In this document: positions 15,583 through 23,782 of the stretch, piece after piece | Numbering within the stretch: the stretch's first letter is position 1 | Layout: every line of letters begins with the position of its first letter | From: Polyangiaceae bacterium | GTDB lineage: Bacteria; Myxococcota_A; Polyangia; Polyangiales; Polyangiaceae | Assembly: GCA_029266615.1 (NCBI GenBank) | Contig: JAQSWN010000028.1 | Span: 1-44,172 of the forward strand | DNA length: 44,172 nt | Direction: 5' to 3' | Program-made: the position numbers and the translations under genes | Notes under the pieces: model-generated | Database searches by the model: none | What the model saw: only the letters and a program-made list of their open reading frames with translations | Told to the model about the DNA's origin: nothing

Positions 15583-18500
15583 TCACTCGGCCGCAGAAGC
15601 GGCTTCCTCGTGGAGATCGCAGCGAGCCTTGATGGGCATCAGCTTCTCGATCTCGGCCTCGCTCGGTAGCTCCAAGAACACGGCCCCGCCTTCGATCTTG
15701 ACCGGGAAGGTGCGAACCTTGAGCTGCTCACCGCTCAGGCACTCGCCCGTCTTCAGCGAGAACGTCTTCTTGTGCTGCGGGCAGGCGACCTTCGGCACGC
15801 CTTGCTGATCGCCGATCAAGCCGCGCGCCAGCACCATGTCCGACATGTGCGGGCATTGGTTTTGGCAGGCGTACCACTCGCCGCGGGAGGCGAAGTTGTA
15901 GAGGGCGATCTGCGCCTGACCGTACTTGATCGCGATGCCACCTTCGGCCGGGACCTCGTCGGTGCTCGCCACCTTCACCCATTGCGTGGTGATGAGCGGC
16001 AAATGACGACGGTCGCGGATGGCGGGCGGGGCGGGGGTCTTTTCCCAGTCCCGCGGGCGTTTCTGACCGCGCTCGTCCACGAGCTCGATGGTGTCGTCCG
16101 CCTCGCCGCTGTTGGCAAAGTGGCGAAATTTGGCGCGGCGGACCGGATCTTTGATGGTCTCCGCCCACTCACACTTGAAGGTGCTGACCAGGTACTGGAG
16201 GTCCTGCTCGAGCTCGGCGCAGATTCCGAGCTTGTCGTCGATGATGACGTCACGCAGGTGCTGAATGCCGCCGTCCATCTTGTCCAGCCAGGTGGAGGTG
16301 CGGGTGAGTCGATCCGCGGTGCGGATGTAGAACATCAAGAAGCGATCGACGAGCTTGATGGCCTCGTCCTCGCTCAGGTCGGACGCGAGGAGGTCCGCGT
16401 GGCGCGGCTTGATGCCGCCGTTGCCGCACACGTACAGGTTCCATCCCTTCTCGGTCGCGATGAGCCCGAAGTCTTTGCTCTGCGCCTCGGCGCACTCGCG
16501 GGTGCAGCCGCTGACCGCGCTCTTCAGCTTGTGGGGCGCGCGAATGCCCTTGTAGCGCTCCTCCACCCGGATCGCGAAGCTGACCGAGTCTTGCACGCCG
16601 AAGCGGCACCAGCTGCTACCGACGCAGCTCTTCACCGTGCGCAAGGCTTTGCCGTAGGCGTGTCCGCTCTCGAAGCCGGCCGCGACCAGCTCATCCCAGA
16701 TTTCCGGCAGCTGCTCCACGCGCGCGCCGAACATGTCGATGCGCTGGCCGCCGGTGATTTTGGTGTAGAGGCCCCACTTTTGGGCAATTTGACCCAAAAC
16801 GATCAGCTTTTCCGGGGTGATTTCGCCGGCGGGAATGCGCGGCACCACCGAGTACAAGCCGCTGCGCTGCAGGTTGGCGAGGTAGCGGTCGTTCGAGTCT
16901 TGCAGCGTGTCGTGCTGCAAGATCATGTCGTTGTGGACGCTCGCCAAGATGGAGGCGACGGCGGGCTTGCAGACTTCACAACCGTGGCCCTGCCCGTGCG
17001 TCTCCAGCAGCTCCTTGAAGGTGCGCTGCTTCTTGACGCGCACGATTTGATACAGCTCCTGGCGGCTGTAGGCGAAGTGCTCGCACAGCTCCTTGTTGAC
17101 CGCCTTGCCCGCCGCCGCCAGCTCCGCGTTCAAGACGTCCGTCACCAGCGCCATGCAGCCGCCGCACCCGGTGCCGGCCTTCGTGGCCTTCTTGAGGTCC
17201 GAAAGGTTGCAGATGCCGGAGCGAACTGCCTTGCAGACCGTGCCCTTGGTGACGTTGTTGCAAGAGCAGATTTGCGCGCTGTCCGAAAGCGTGAGCTTGG
17301 TCTTTCCCTCTCGAGCGCCGAACAGGAGCTCTTCCGGCGCGGCCGGCAAGGACTCCCCACTGCGCATGAGCTGGGTCAGTGCGGCGTATTCGCCGGCGTC
17401 GCCGACCAGCACGCCGCCGACCAGCTTGGTGCGGTCCGCGCTGACGACGAGCTTCTTGTAGACGCCCTTGACCAAATCTTCGTAGGCAATCGTCCGCTCG
17501 CCATTGGACTCCGCGAAGGGGTCGCCGAAGCTCGCCACGTCCGTGCCGAGCAGCTTGAGCTTGGCGGATTGGTCCACGCTCTGGAACTTGGTATCCGTGC
17601 CGGTGAGCACGCGCGCGCACACCTCGGCCATTTGGTAGCCCGGGGCGACCAGGCCGTAGAGCGTGTTCTGATGCAGCGCGCACTCGCCGATGGCGAAGAT
17701 GTCCTGATCGCTGGTGCGCAGACTGTCGTCCACCAGCACGCCGCCACGCTCACCCAGGGCCAGGCCCGCTTCGCGCGCCAGCTCGTCGCGCGGGCGAATA
17801 CCGGCGGAGACGACGATGAGGTCGCACTCCAGCGTCTCTCCGTCTTTGAAAGCGAGGCCCTCCGCGCGGTCTTGACCGAGGATGCTCGTCGCGGCGCGCG
17901 AGGTGTGCACCTTCACCCCCAGCGTCTCGACCGCCTTGGCGAGCAGGCGGCCGCCCGCCGCGTCCAGCTGGCGCGGCATGAGGCGCGGCGCGAACTCGAT
18001 GACGTGCGTCGGCAGCCCGAGGTCCAGCACGGCTTTTGCCGCTTCGAGGCCAAGTAAGCCCCCGCCCAACACCGCGCCGACCTTGGCCGTCTTCGCGTAC
18101 TCGCGGATCGCCTCGAGATCTTCGATGGTGCGGTACACGAACACGCCCGGCTTCTGCACGCCCGGGATGGGCGGCACGAAAGGCGCCGAGCCGGTGGCGA
18201 TGACGACGTTGTCGAAGCGCACCCACTCCCCGCTGGAAGAGAGCACGGCACGCCGACCGCGGTCGATGCGCACCGCGCGCTCGCCCAAGAGCAAGCGAAT
18301 CTTGCGCTCCTTGTACCAGTTCGCGTCGGCGAGCAAGAGCTCGTCCGCGCTCTCCTTCTCGAAGAAGCTGGTGAGCTTCACGCGGTCGTAGGCGGGGCGT
18401 GGCTCCTCGCAGAAGACGCTGATGTCGTAGCTCTCGCCGCGGTCGTACTCGCTGAGTAGCTCGCACAGCTTGTAGCTGACCATGCCGTTACCGATGACGA

Positions 18501-19356
18501 CCAAGCTCTTGCGACGCACTTTTGCGCTCTTTCCAACCGACATGCCTTCTCCTGATTTCACCGTTCCGGCTCGGAACACGGTCATGAAGTCGATACCGCG
18601 AGGGCGCAGCAGGCTGGCGCGCTCCACCACCCCGCTCGGGGGCACGCCTCGCTCGCTCAGCGCGCGCGCGACGGCTTGGCCCAACGCCACCGGGTTGCAG
18701 CGGCGGAGCGCGTGGGCCAGCTCCGCGCGTTGGGAAGGAGCCGCGGCTTCGAACAAAGAGTCGATCTCGCGTGACGAGCCGAAGGCGATAGCGTCGAAGT
18801 CCCGACCCAGGATTCGCGCCAAGAGCGCGCGCGGGCGGCTGTCGGGCGCGTCCTCTCCCGTGAGCAGGCGGAGGGTCGCGCCCTGGGCGGTGGCGGCCGC
18901 AACGAGCCGCGGCTCGCACGAAAGGGCGGCCACGGCCAAGGTTCGGCCGGAGAAGGACGCGGCTCCGAGCGCGTCGACGAGCGAGGGAGTGCCTACGTCG
19001 TCCCCGACGATGGCTGCCCGGAGGCCGACCTCGGCGAGGGCCGCGCGCGTCTTGCCACCGGAAGCGATAATGCGCGCACGTGACAGAGCGCGCATGACTT
19101 CGTCCTCGCGGCCGCGCTGGTGCGCGAACTCCACGAGCACGCGCACGCCCTGCCCGGTGAGGAACAGCACGTCGTCGAACGCGCCCTCCATGAGCTCGGA
19201 GATCCACGCCTCCAGCGAGCGGGTGGAGCTTTGCACCGCGAGCTCGATGCGCTGCACGTCCGCGCCGAGATCGCGCAGGTGACGCCCCACGCTGTCCAGG
19301 TCCGACGGACCAAACAAAAGAATACGCCGATCGGCGAGCAGACGTTCGCTACTCAT
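15583..19356 (-). CDS. nirBD: Fused uroporphyrinogen-III synthase (HemD)-like + nitrite reductase NirB-NirD
   Basis: One unbroken 1257-residue frame. Residues 1-265 look like HemD (LLFGPSDLDSVGRHL, DDVLFLTGQGVRVLVEFA, FDAIAFGSSREIDSL), which makes the siroheme/heme precursor. From Met272 it is NirB: VVIGNGMVSYKLCELL (FAD), GAVLGGGLLGLEAAKAV (NAD(P)H), an iron-sulfur BFD-like domain (Cys697, Cys699, Cys731, Cys734), and the sirohaem/4Fe-4S half with Cys911, Cys917, Cys951 and Cys955. About 1140-1240 is the NirD Rieske-type domain with NQCPHMSD and CPQHKKTF (Cys1192). It reduces nitrite to ammonium in the cytoplasm. A good AGAGG site precedes the start at 19356, and an equally good one precedes the internal Met272. 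It leads the narK-moaC-moaE run. Confidence 0.93.
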   Translation of the reverse strand: MSSERLLADRRILLFGPSDLDSVGRHLRDLGADVQRIELAVQSSTRSLEAWISELMEGAFDDVLFLTGQGVRVLVEFAHQRGREDEVMRALSRARIIASGGKTRAALAEVGLRAAIVGDDVGTPSLVDALGAASFSGRTLAVAALSCEPRLVAAATAQGATLRLLTGEDAPDSRPRALLARILGRDFDAIAFGSSREIDSLFEAAAPSQRAELAHALRRCNPVALGQAVARALSERGVPPSGVVERASLLRPRGIDFMTVFRAGTVKSGEGMSVGKSAKVRRKSLVVIGNGMVSYKLCELLSEYDRGESYDISVFCEEPRPAYDRVKLTSFFEKESADELLLADANWYKERKIRLLLGERAVRIDRGRRAVLSSSGEWVRFDNVVIATGSAPFVPPIPGVQKPGVFVYRTIEDLEAIREYAKTAKVGAVLGGGLLGLEAAKAVLDLGLPTHVIEFAPRLMPRQLDAAGGRLLAKAVETLGVKVHTSRAATSILGQDRAEGLAFKDGETLECDLIVVSAGIRPRDELAREAGLALGERGGVLVDDSLRTSDQDIFAIGECALHQNTLYGLVAPGYQMAEVCARVLTGTDTKFQSVDQSAKLKLLGTDVASFGDPFAESNGERTIAYEDLVKGVYKKLVVSADRTKLVGGVLVGDAGEYAALTQLMRSGESLPAAPEELLFGAREGKTKLTLSDSAQICSCNNVTKGTVCKAVRSGICNLSDLKKATKAGTGCGGCMALVTDVLNAELAAAGKAVNKELCEHFAYSRQELYQIVRVKKQRTFKELLETHGQGHGCEVCKPAVASILASVHNDMILQHDTLQDSNDRYLANLQRSGLYSVVPRIPAGEITPEKLIVLGQIAQKWGLYTKITGGQRIDMFGARVEQLPEIWDELVAAGFESGHAYGKALRTVKSCVGSSWCRFGVQDSVSFAIRVEERYKGIRAPHKLKSAVSGCTRECAEAQSKDFGLIATEKGWNLYVCGNGGIKPRHADLLASDLSEDEAIKLVDRFLMFYIRTADRLTRTSTWLDKMDGGIQHLRDVIIDDKLGICAELEQDLQYLVSTFKCEWAETIKDPVRRAKFRHFANSGEADDTIELVDERGQKRPRDWEKTPAPPAIRDRRHLPLITTQWVKVASTDEVPAEGGIAIKYGQAQIALYNFASRGEWYACQNQCPHMSDMVLARGLIGDQQGVPKVACPQHKKTFSLKTGECLSGEQLKVRTFPVKIEGGAVFLELPSEAEIEKLMPIKARCDLHEEAASAAE
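18541..18555 (-). promoter_or_regulatory. Internal ribosome-binding site and ATG at the HemD/NirB junction
   Basis: Read on the minus strand the junction is TCAGGAGAAGGC-ATG: AGGAG at 18549-18553, a 5-nt spacer, and the ATG of Met272 at 18541-18543. It is in frame with no stop between the halves. A second product starting here would be a conventional NirBD of about 986 residues. This looks like the relic, or the working start, of a once separate nirB gene. Confidence 0.6.
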
Positions 19357-19655
19357 CGCTAAACCTCTAGCGAGTCAGGAGACTCGGATTCTCGTCGACC
19401 CCGCCGAGCACCGAAGTGCGAGTGGCGCGCTGTCGACAACCAAGTAATGAACTTCAGGGCGCGGAGGGTCAACGCCGATTGAGTCGGCGCAGCGTTGAAA
19501 AATGGCCCGAGATCACGTGCGGATCGGATCGAGAAACATCACCGAAAAGTCCTGAAACATCCGAGAAACGTCGCTCAGAATGGCAATCGTTCGGAAACGG
19601 TCCCGCCACACGCAGGGCGAGGTCTTCGGTTACGTGCTACGGGCAGGCATCGACG
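19357..19655. promoter_or_regulatory. Divergent control region between nirBD fusion and moaA
   Basis: About 300 bp with several symmetric elements: CGAGTC-agga-GACTCG (19371-19386, in the nirBD leader next to its ribosome-binding site), CGCCGA-N5-TCGGCG (19473-19489) nested in CAACGC...GCGTTG (19470-19497), and a set of GAAAC-type direct repeats at 19533-19600. No consensus sigma-70 or sigma-54 promoter is clear on either strand. It should hold both promoters and the nitrogen-source control. Confidence 0.5.
19533..19600. repeat. Helically phased GAAAC(A/G)TC direct repeats
   Basis: GAAACATC occurs at 19533-19540 and 19554-19561, GAAACGTC at 19565-19572, and a diverged GAAACGG at 19594-19600. 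Start-to-start distances are 21, 11 and 29 bp, so at least the first three lie on one helix face, as sites for a multimeric regulator often do. The array ends 55 bp before the moaA start. Confidence 0.4.
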
Positions 19656-20678
19656 ATGAGCTCCCGTCCCCTCGCTCCGCCCATCGAGGACGCGCTCGGC
19701 CGGCCCCTCGGCGATCTTCGGGTCAGCGTGACGGATCGCTGTAACTTCCGCTGCCGCTACTGCATGCCACGGGAGAAGTTCGGCGCGGAGCATCAGTTCC
19801 TGCCCCGCGCAGAGCTGCTCAGCTTCGAGGAGCTGTCCCGCCTCACGGCGCTGCTGAGCGGCCAACTGCGTAAGGTGCGGCTGACGGGCGGAGAGCCCCT
19901 GCTCCGCAAAGACTTGCCGGACCTCGTGCGGCGACTCAAGCGAGAGGCGGGCTTGCCGCTGGCCCTCACGACGAACGGCGTGCTCCTGCCCCGCTTCGCC
20001 GCGGAGCTGGCCGACGCCGGGCTGGATCGCCTGACCGTGAGCCTGGACGCTTTGGACGAGGCCGTGTTCCGTCGCGTGACCGACGCGGACTACGGGGTAG
20101 AGAACGTGCTCGCCGGGCTGGAAGCCGCCGAGCGCGCCGGGTTTTCGCGCGTGAAGATCAATTGCGTGGTCCGGCGCGGCTATAACGAGAGCGAAATCCT
20201 GCCTCTCGCGCGGCACTTTCGCGGCCGCGGGCACGTGCTGCGCTTCATCGAGTACATGGACGTGGGCGCGACCAATGGTTGGAGCTCGGCGGACGTAGTG
20301 AGCGCGACGAGCATCGTCGAGAGGATCGATGGCGAGCTGCCACTCGAGCCGGTAGAGCGTGCCCTTCCGACCGACGTCGCTTCGCGCTACCGCTACCGCG
20401 ACGGGAGCGGGGAAGTCGGCGTGATCGCGAGCGTGTCGCAGCCATTTTGCGGCTCCTGCTCGCGCCTGCGTCTCTCCGCCGACGGTAAGCTCCATACTTG
20501 CTTGTTCGCAGCGACCGGCACGGACGTGCGCGGGCCGCTGCGCCGCGGCGCTACGGACGAGGAGCTTTTCGAGCTGGTACAGCGCCTTTGGCAGCAGCGA
20601 ACGGATCGATACTCCGAGCTGCGGGCGCAGCTGATCATGCCTCGCCGTAAGCTGGAAATGTCCTACTTAGGCGGTTGA
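19656..20678 (+). CDS. moaA: GTP 3',8-cyclase MoaA (radical SAM)
   Basis: The ATG at 19656 gives 340 residues; the frame is open upstream but that stretch is not MoaA-like. Radical-SAM cysteines are Cys29, Cys33 and Cys36 in DRCNFRCRYCMP, followed by RLTGGEPLLRKDL and LTTNGVLL. The second cluster is in SQPFCGSCSRLRLSADG...TCLF, and the protein ends in the required Gly-Gly (YLGG). MoaA with MoaC turns GTP into cyclic pyranopterin monophosphate, the first Moco step. It is divergent from the nirBD fusion and separated from moaC by it, so the two halves of one reaction lie on opposite strands of one cluster. The last 16 bp overlap the convergent glycosyltransferase gene. Confidence 0.96.
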   Translation: MSSRPLAPPIEDALGRPLGDLRVSVTDRCNFRCRYCMPREKFGAEHQFLPRAELLSFEELSRLTALLSGQLRKVRLTGGEPLLRKDLPDLVRRLKREAGLPLALTTNGVLLPRFAAELADAGLDRLTVSLDALDEAVFRRVTDADYGVENVLAGLEAAERAGFSRVKINCVVRRGYNESEILPLARHFRGRGHVLRFIEYMDVGATNGWSSADVVSATSIVERIDGELPLEPVERALPTDVASRYRYRDGSGEVGVIASVSQPFCGSCSRLRLSADGKLHTCLFAATGTDVRGPLRRGATDEELFELVQRLWQQRTDRYSELRAQLIMPRRKLEMSYLGG

Positions 20679-22219
20679 GGGCGTCGCGCATAGCCCCAGG
20701 CGACCGGCACGCCGTCGAACGTGACGACTGCGTCGGGGGCCGTGCTCCGGTACGCGATCCAGATTTGGTGTTCGACGCGGCTCATGTGGGGCTCGTGGTG
20801 ATAGAGCGCGACGTCGGACGCGGCGATGCTCAATGAGCCGCGCAGATCCCGCCGAATTCGGCGGTCCTCTTGCAGCATGGCAAAGCTCGCGAGGGCGGTG
20901 TCGTGAACGTAGACGGCGGCCCGACGCGGCGCGCGCGAGCTCACGAACGGCGCGAGGCTCTGCGTCGTGTATCCCCAGAAGGTGCGGTTGAGCCCGAGCG
21001 ACGCCGCGCCCGGTGCGCCGCCAACGAGCGGCGTGTAAGCGCTGAGCCCGAATGGGTGCGCATGCCAGGCCATGACGATGGGCGGTGCGACCACGCAAGC
21101 GCCGACCAGCGCCGGGTGCGCGAGGCGTGGCATCAGGTCGTGCACGGCGGCTAGCGCTCGCGAGAAGCCCAACCCGGCAAACAAACACAGAAAGGGGTAC
21201 GCGGTGAGCCAATGCTTGGTCCCGCCGAAGATGGGCGTTTCGTTCGACAGCCACGGCGCATAGCTCACCGCGATGCACAGCGCCCACAGCACGTAGTCGG
21301 AGCGCCGATCCGATCTAAGCGCCCAGGCGCCGCCCACCGCCGCGAGCAAGAGCGTGATGGCGGGCACGGTGGCCGCCGTCATCACGGGGGCGTAGGCCCG
21401 CGGCATGGGCGGCTTCCAGTAGGTTTGGCCCAAGAACTCCATGTTGTAGAACTCGTGACCGGTATGGAACGCGACGTACTCGCGCAGCCTCTGGAAGGTG
21501 TCGTGCCAAATCCACGGCCAGAGCGCGAAGCACAGCGCGGGGCCGAGCACGAGCATCGTGAGCCAGGCCTTGGGCAGCCGGCGTCGGCGCGTGAGGACGA
21601 AATGCGCGCCGAGCACGAACGGTAACAGCCAAGAGTTGTGCTTCGTGTCCAGCAGGAGCCCGTAGGCCACCCCCGCGCCGAGCGCCCAACCCCAGCCGGG
21701 CGCCGTGAGCGAGCGGCTGTACGCGTAGCTCGTCACGAGCCACAGCGCGCACACCGGCAAGTCGAAGCAAGCGAGGTGCGCGTGAAAAAAAACGCGCGGC
21801 AAGAACGCGAACGACAGCGCCGCCACCACGCCCGCGCTTCGCCCCAGCTCGCGCCGTCCCCAGTCGTACGTGACGGCCACCGCCAGGCTGGAAAGCACCA
21901 TCGCCGGGAAGCGAAAGCTCGTGCTGGTGTCGGCAAACCAGCCAGAAAGTAGCCGGTTCGAGAGCGCGAACAGTAGCTTCACGAAGCTTGGGTGCTCGTG
22001 ATTTACGGACCAGTACCGATCGAGCACGGCGCGCGACAGAGCCTCGGCCGGGCTTTGCCACAGCCGTTCGAGCCAGTCCCCGTACACGCGCGAGGCCTGA
22101 AAGTAGAAGCCTTCGTCGCGCATGAAGCCGAGCGTGTCCGAGGTAGCGAGCAACAACGCGAGGTAGCCGACGAACAGCGCGAGGGTGACGCCACGGTCGA
22201 CGCCCACCCCGCGCTTCAT
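20663..22219 (-). CDS. GT-C family membrane glycosyltransferase (PMT/ArnT-like)
   Basis: A 518-residue protein with about 10-12 membrane segments. The first extracytoplasmic loop contains MRDEGFYFQ, the Asp-Glu motif of GT-C transferases, followed by the family-like NHEHPSFVKLL and DTSTSFRFPAMVLSSLA. A second feature is YGLLLDTKHNSWLLP. The C-terminal 130 residues form a soluble periplasmic part. Such enzymes move a sugar from a polyprenyl-phosphate carrier to a protein, lipid A or polymer; donor and acceptor are unknown. The ATG overlaps the stop of the preceding gene (ATGA), so it is the last gene of a tightly coupled five-gene operon. Its 3' end overlaps moaA by 16 bp. Confidence 0.82.
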   Translation of the reverse strand: MKRGVGVDRGVTLALFVGYLALLLATSDTLGFMRDEGFYFQASRVYGDWLERLWQSPAEALSRAVLDRYWSVNHEHPSFVKLLFALSNRLLSGWFADTSTSFRFPAMVLSSLAVAVTYDWGRRELGRSAGVVAALSFAFLPRVFFHAHLACFDLPVCALWLVTSYAYSRSLTAPGWGWALGAGVAYGLLLDTKHNSWLLPFVLGAHFVLTRRRRLPKAWLTMLVLGPALCFALWPWIWHDTFQRLREYVAFHTGHEFYNMEFLGQTYWKPPMPRAYAPVMTAATVPAITLLLAAVGGAWALRSDRRSDYVLWALCIAVSYAPWLSNETPIFGGTKHWLTAYPFLCLFAGLGFSRALAAVHDLMPRLAHPALVGACVVAPPIVMAWHAHPFGLSAYTPLVGGAPGAASLGLNRTFWGYTTQSLAPFVSSRAPRRAAVYVHDTALASFAMLQEDRRIRRDLRGSLSIAASDVALYHHEPHMSRVEHQIWIAYRSTAPDAVVTFDGVPVAWGYARRPQPPK

Positions 22220-23115
22220 CGCGCCTCCAGGGCGAAGCAGAAGTCGCTTTGGCTCGCGCCCAAGCGCTGAGCCGCAACCTCCACCGCGCCGCCTTGGGTG
22301 CCGCCGAGCGGCGAACGCACCCAGCCGTCCTTGCCCGCAAAGCGCCGCGAGCCGAGCGGGCGCGAGTCCTCGCTGAGGGTGAGCTCGACTTGCGGCTCCG
22401 CCGCGTCGCGCTCCAGAAAGTAAGCGAAGCCGCCGAACGCCACCAAGCGCGCCGCCGCCGGCACCCCCGTGAAGTGGAGCACCAACCGACCGCTCGGCGG
22501 CAACCGCGTGAGGATGCAGCGGTGGGGACGGTAGTTCGCGTCTTCGATCAGCGAGACGGCCACGAAGCGCTCACTCGAGCATTGGAAGCGCCGCTCCGGG
22601 TAGGCGCCGTGACCGTGAAGGCCGCCCGTCTCCAGGCGCGCGTCGTTCACGGCCGGGCAAGGCGCGCGCACGCCGTCGAAGTCGAGAAATACTTCGACTT
22701 GTCCGACGTCCACCGCGGTCACGAAATCGAAAGTAGTCGGCTCCGGCCGCGGATTCTTGAAGGACGTGAGCGTGAATGGGCCGAGTGCGCGAGGGGCTTG
22801 CCGCGTCAACGAGGCGAGCTCCGGCGCGTGCTCACGGAGCAGCGAGACCTCGAGCAGCTCTGCGAACGCGCTGTCGTCGGCGCGCGTCAGCTCACCGATG
22901 GGAAACGCGGCCGGCGCCGCGGCGCGCACGAGCGGCTCGGCCCATGCGGGTGCGACCACGATCGGCACCCCCGGGCGTTTCACCTTCAGCAGCTCGCGTC
23001 CTAGCGCGGCATAGTCGTCCGGCCCGGGCGCGCGCGTCGCGAAGTATTGGTGCGCCGCGAGCTCCACGAGGCCCAAAAGCGGCACCAGGCCGAGCAACGG
23101 AAACACGCGTCGCAT
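22216..23115 (-). CDS. Membrane-anchored protein of unknown function in glycan operon
   Basis: A 299-residue protein with one N-terminal hydrophobic segment (VFPLLGLVPLLGLVELAA) that acts as signal or anchor, leaving a periplasmic body. The body reads as two parts: an alpha/beta portion (VPIVVAPAWAEPLVRAAA, ...ADDSAFAELLEVSLLREHA) and a beta-rich C-terminal part (VEVFLDFDGVRAPCP, GRLVLHFTGVPAAARLVAFGG). I do not recognise the family. Its stop overlaps the start of the GT-C enzyme and it lies 13 bp after the nucleotidyltransferase-like gene, so it is very likely a partner in the same surface-glycan process. Similar accessory proteins beside GT39 genes are common but uncharacterised. Confidence 0.75.
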   Translation of the reverse strand: MRRVFPLLGLVPLLGLVELAAHQYFATRAPGPDDYAALGRELLKVKRPGVPIVVAPAWAEPLVRAAAPAAFPIGELTRADDSAFAELLEVSLLREHAPELASLTRQAPRALGPFTLTSFKNPRPEPTTFDFVTAVDVGQVEVFLDFDGVRAPCPAVNDARLETGGLHGHGAYPERRFQCSSERFVAVSLIEDANYRPHRCILTRLPPSGRLVLHFTGVPAAARLVAFGGFAYFLERDAAEPQVELTLSEDSRPLGSRRFAGKDGWVRSPLGGTQGGAVEVAAQRLGASQSDFCFALEAR

Positions 23116-23128
23116 GCAGGGCGAGAGA

Positions 23129-23782
23129 CTAGAGCAAGTGCGGCAATCCGCCGAGGTAACCGCCGAGCTCCGGGCTCTCCACGTCGAAGCCCGGCTCGGG
23201 CGCCGAAAAAGCGCGCAGCTTTTTCTGGCGCGCGAGCTTACGCAAGAGCGCCTCCAGCGGCCAGACGGCGCCGTCTTCGATATCCGCCAGGGCGGCGCGG
23301 CGTAGGGCGATAGCGCCCGAGTCGACGAGGCCGGTGCCGGCCGGAGACTCGTAGTGACTCACCCAATCACCCTCCACGGCCACGTTACCGGCGCCGCGTC
23401 CGACCGTGAGCGTCGCAACCGCGCCCGGGTGCGCGCGCAAATCTTGGAGCGGCGCGGAGTAGTCGAACGGTAGGTAGCGACCGCCGTACGTGACGACGAA
23501 ATCCTCTTCCAGCCGCGCCAAGGCGCGACGCAAAGCGCCGCCCGTGCCGACCAGCTGCTCCCCCGCGTACGAGTAACCGACGGTCAAACCACGATCCAAC
23601 GCGCGCCGGACGTGCGTCTCGATCTGCTCACCTTGCGCGCCGACGCACATCACCAGGCTCTTCACGCCCGACGCGACGAAGCGATCCAACTGCCAGTCCA
23701 CGAACGGCTTGCCCCCAACCATGACGAGCGACTCGGGGACCTGATCGGCTGTTAGCCCGCCGGCGAGCACTACGATCTGCAT
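23129..23782 (-). CDS. Sugar-nucleotidyltransferase-like protein with missing catalytic residues
   Basis: The ATG at 23780-23782 shares its A with the kinase stop (TGATG), giving 217 residues. The fold is that of sugar-phosphate nucleotidyltransferases such as HddC: VVLAGGL, VGGKPFVDWQLDRFVASGV, VMCVGAQGEQI, and LVGTGGALRRAL. However, the GGxGxR...PK signature reads GGLTADQVPESL, lacking the Arg and the Lys, and the first metal-binding Asp of the YGD motif is Gly (TYGGRYLPFD, about 98-107). It may be an inactive, regulatory or altered enzyme. A much longer frame upstream is only the shadow of the kinase gene. Confidence 0.8.
   Translation of the reverse strand: MQIVVLAGGLTADQVPESLVMVGGKPFVDWQLDRFVASGVKSLVMCVGAQGEQIETHVRRALDRGLTVGYSYAGEQLVGTGGALRRALARLEEDFVVTYGGRYLPFDYSAPLQDLRAHPGAVATLTVGRGAGNVAVEGDWVSHYESPAGTGLVDSGAIALRRAALADIEDGAVWPLEALLRKLARQKKLRAFSAPEPGFDVESPELGGYLGGLPHLL

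Noticed and set aside
15772..18057. Plus-strand open frame of about 760 codons opposite nirBD
   Set aside because: Typical high-GC antisense shadow; repetitive Val/Leu/Ala/Arg composition and no motifs.
19416..19655. 80-residue N-terminal extension of MoaA
   Set aside because: Not MoaA-like, and it covers the divergent control region with its repeats.
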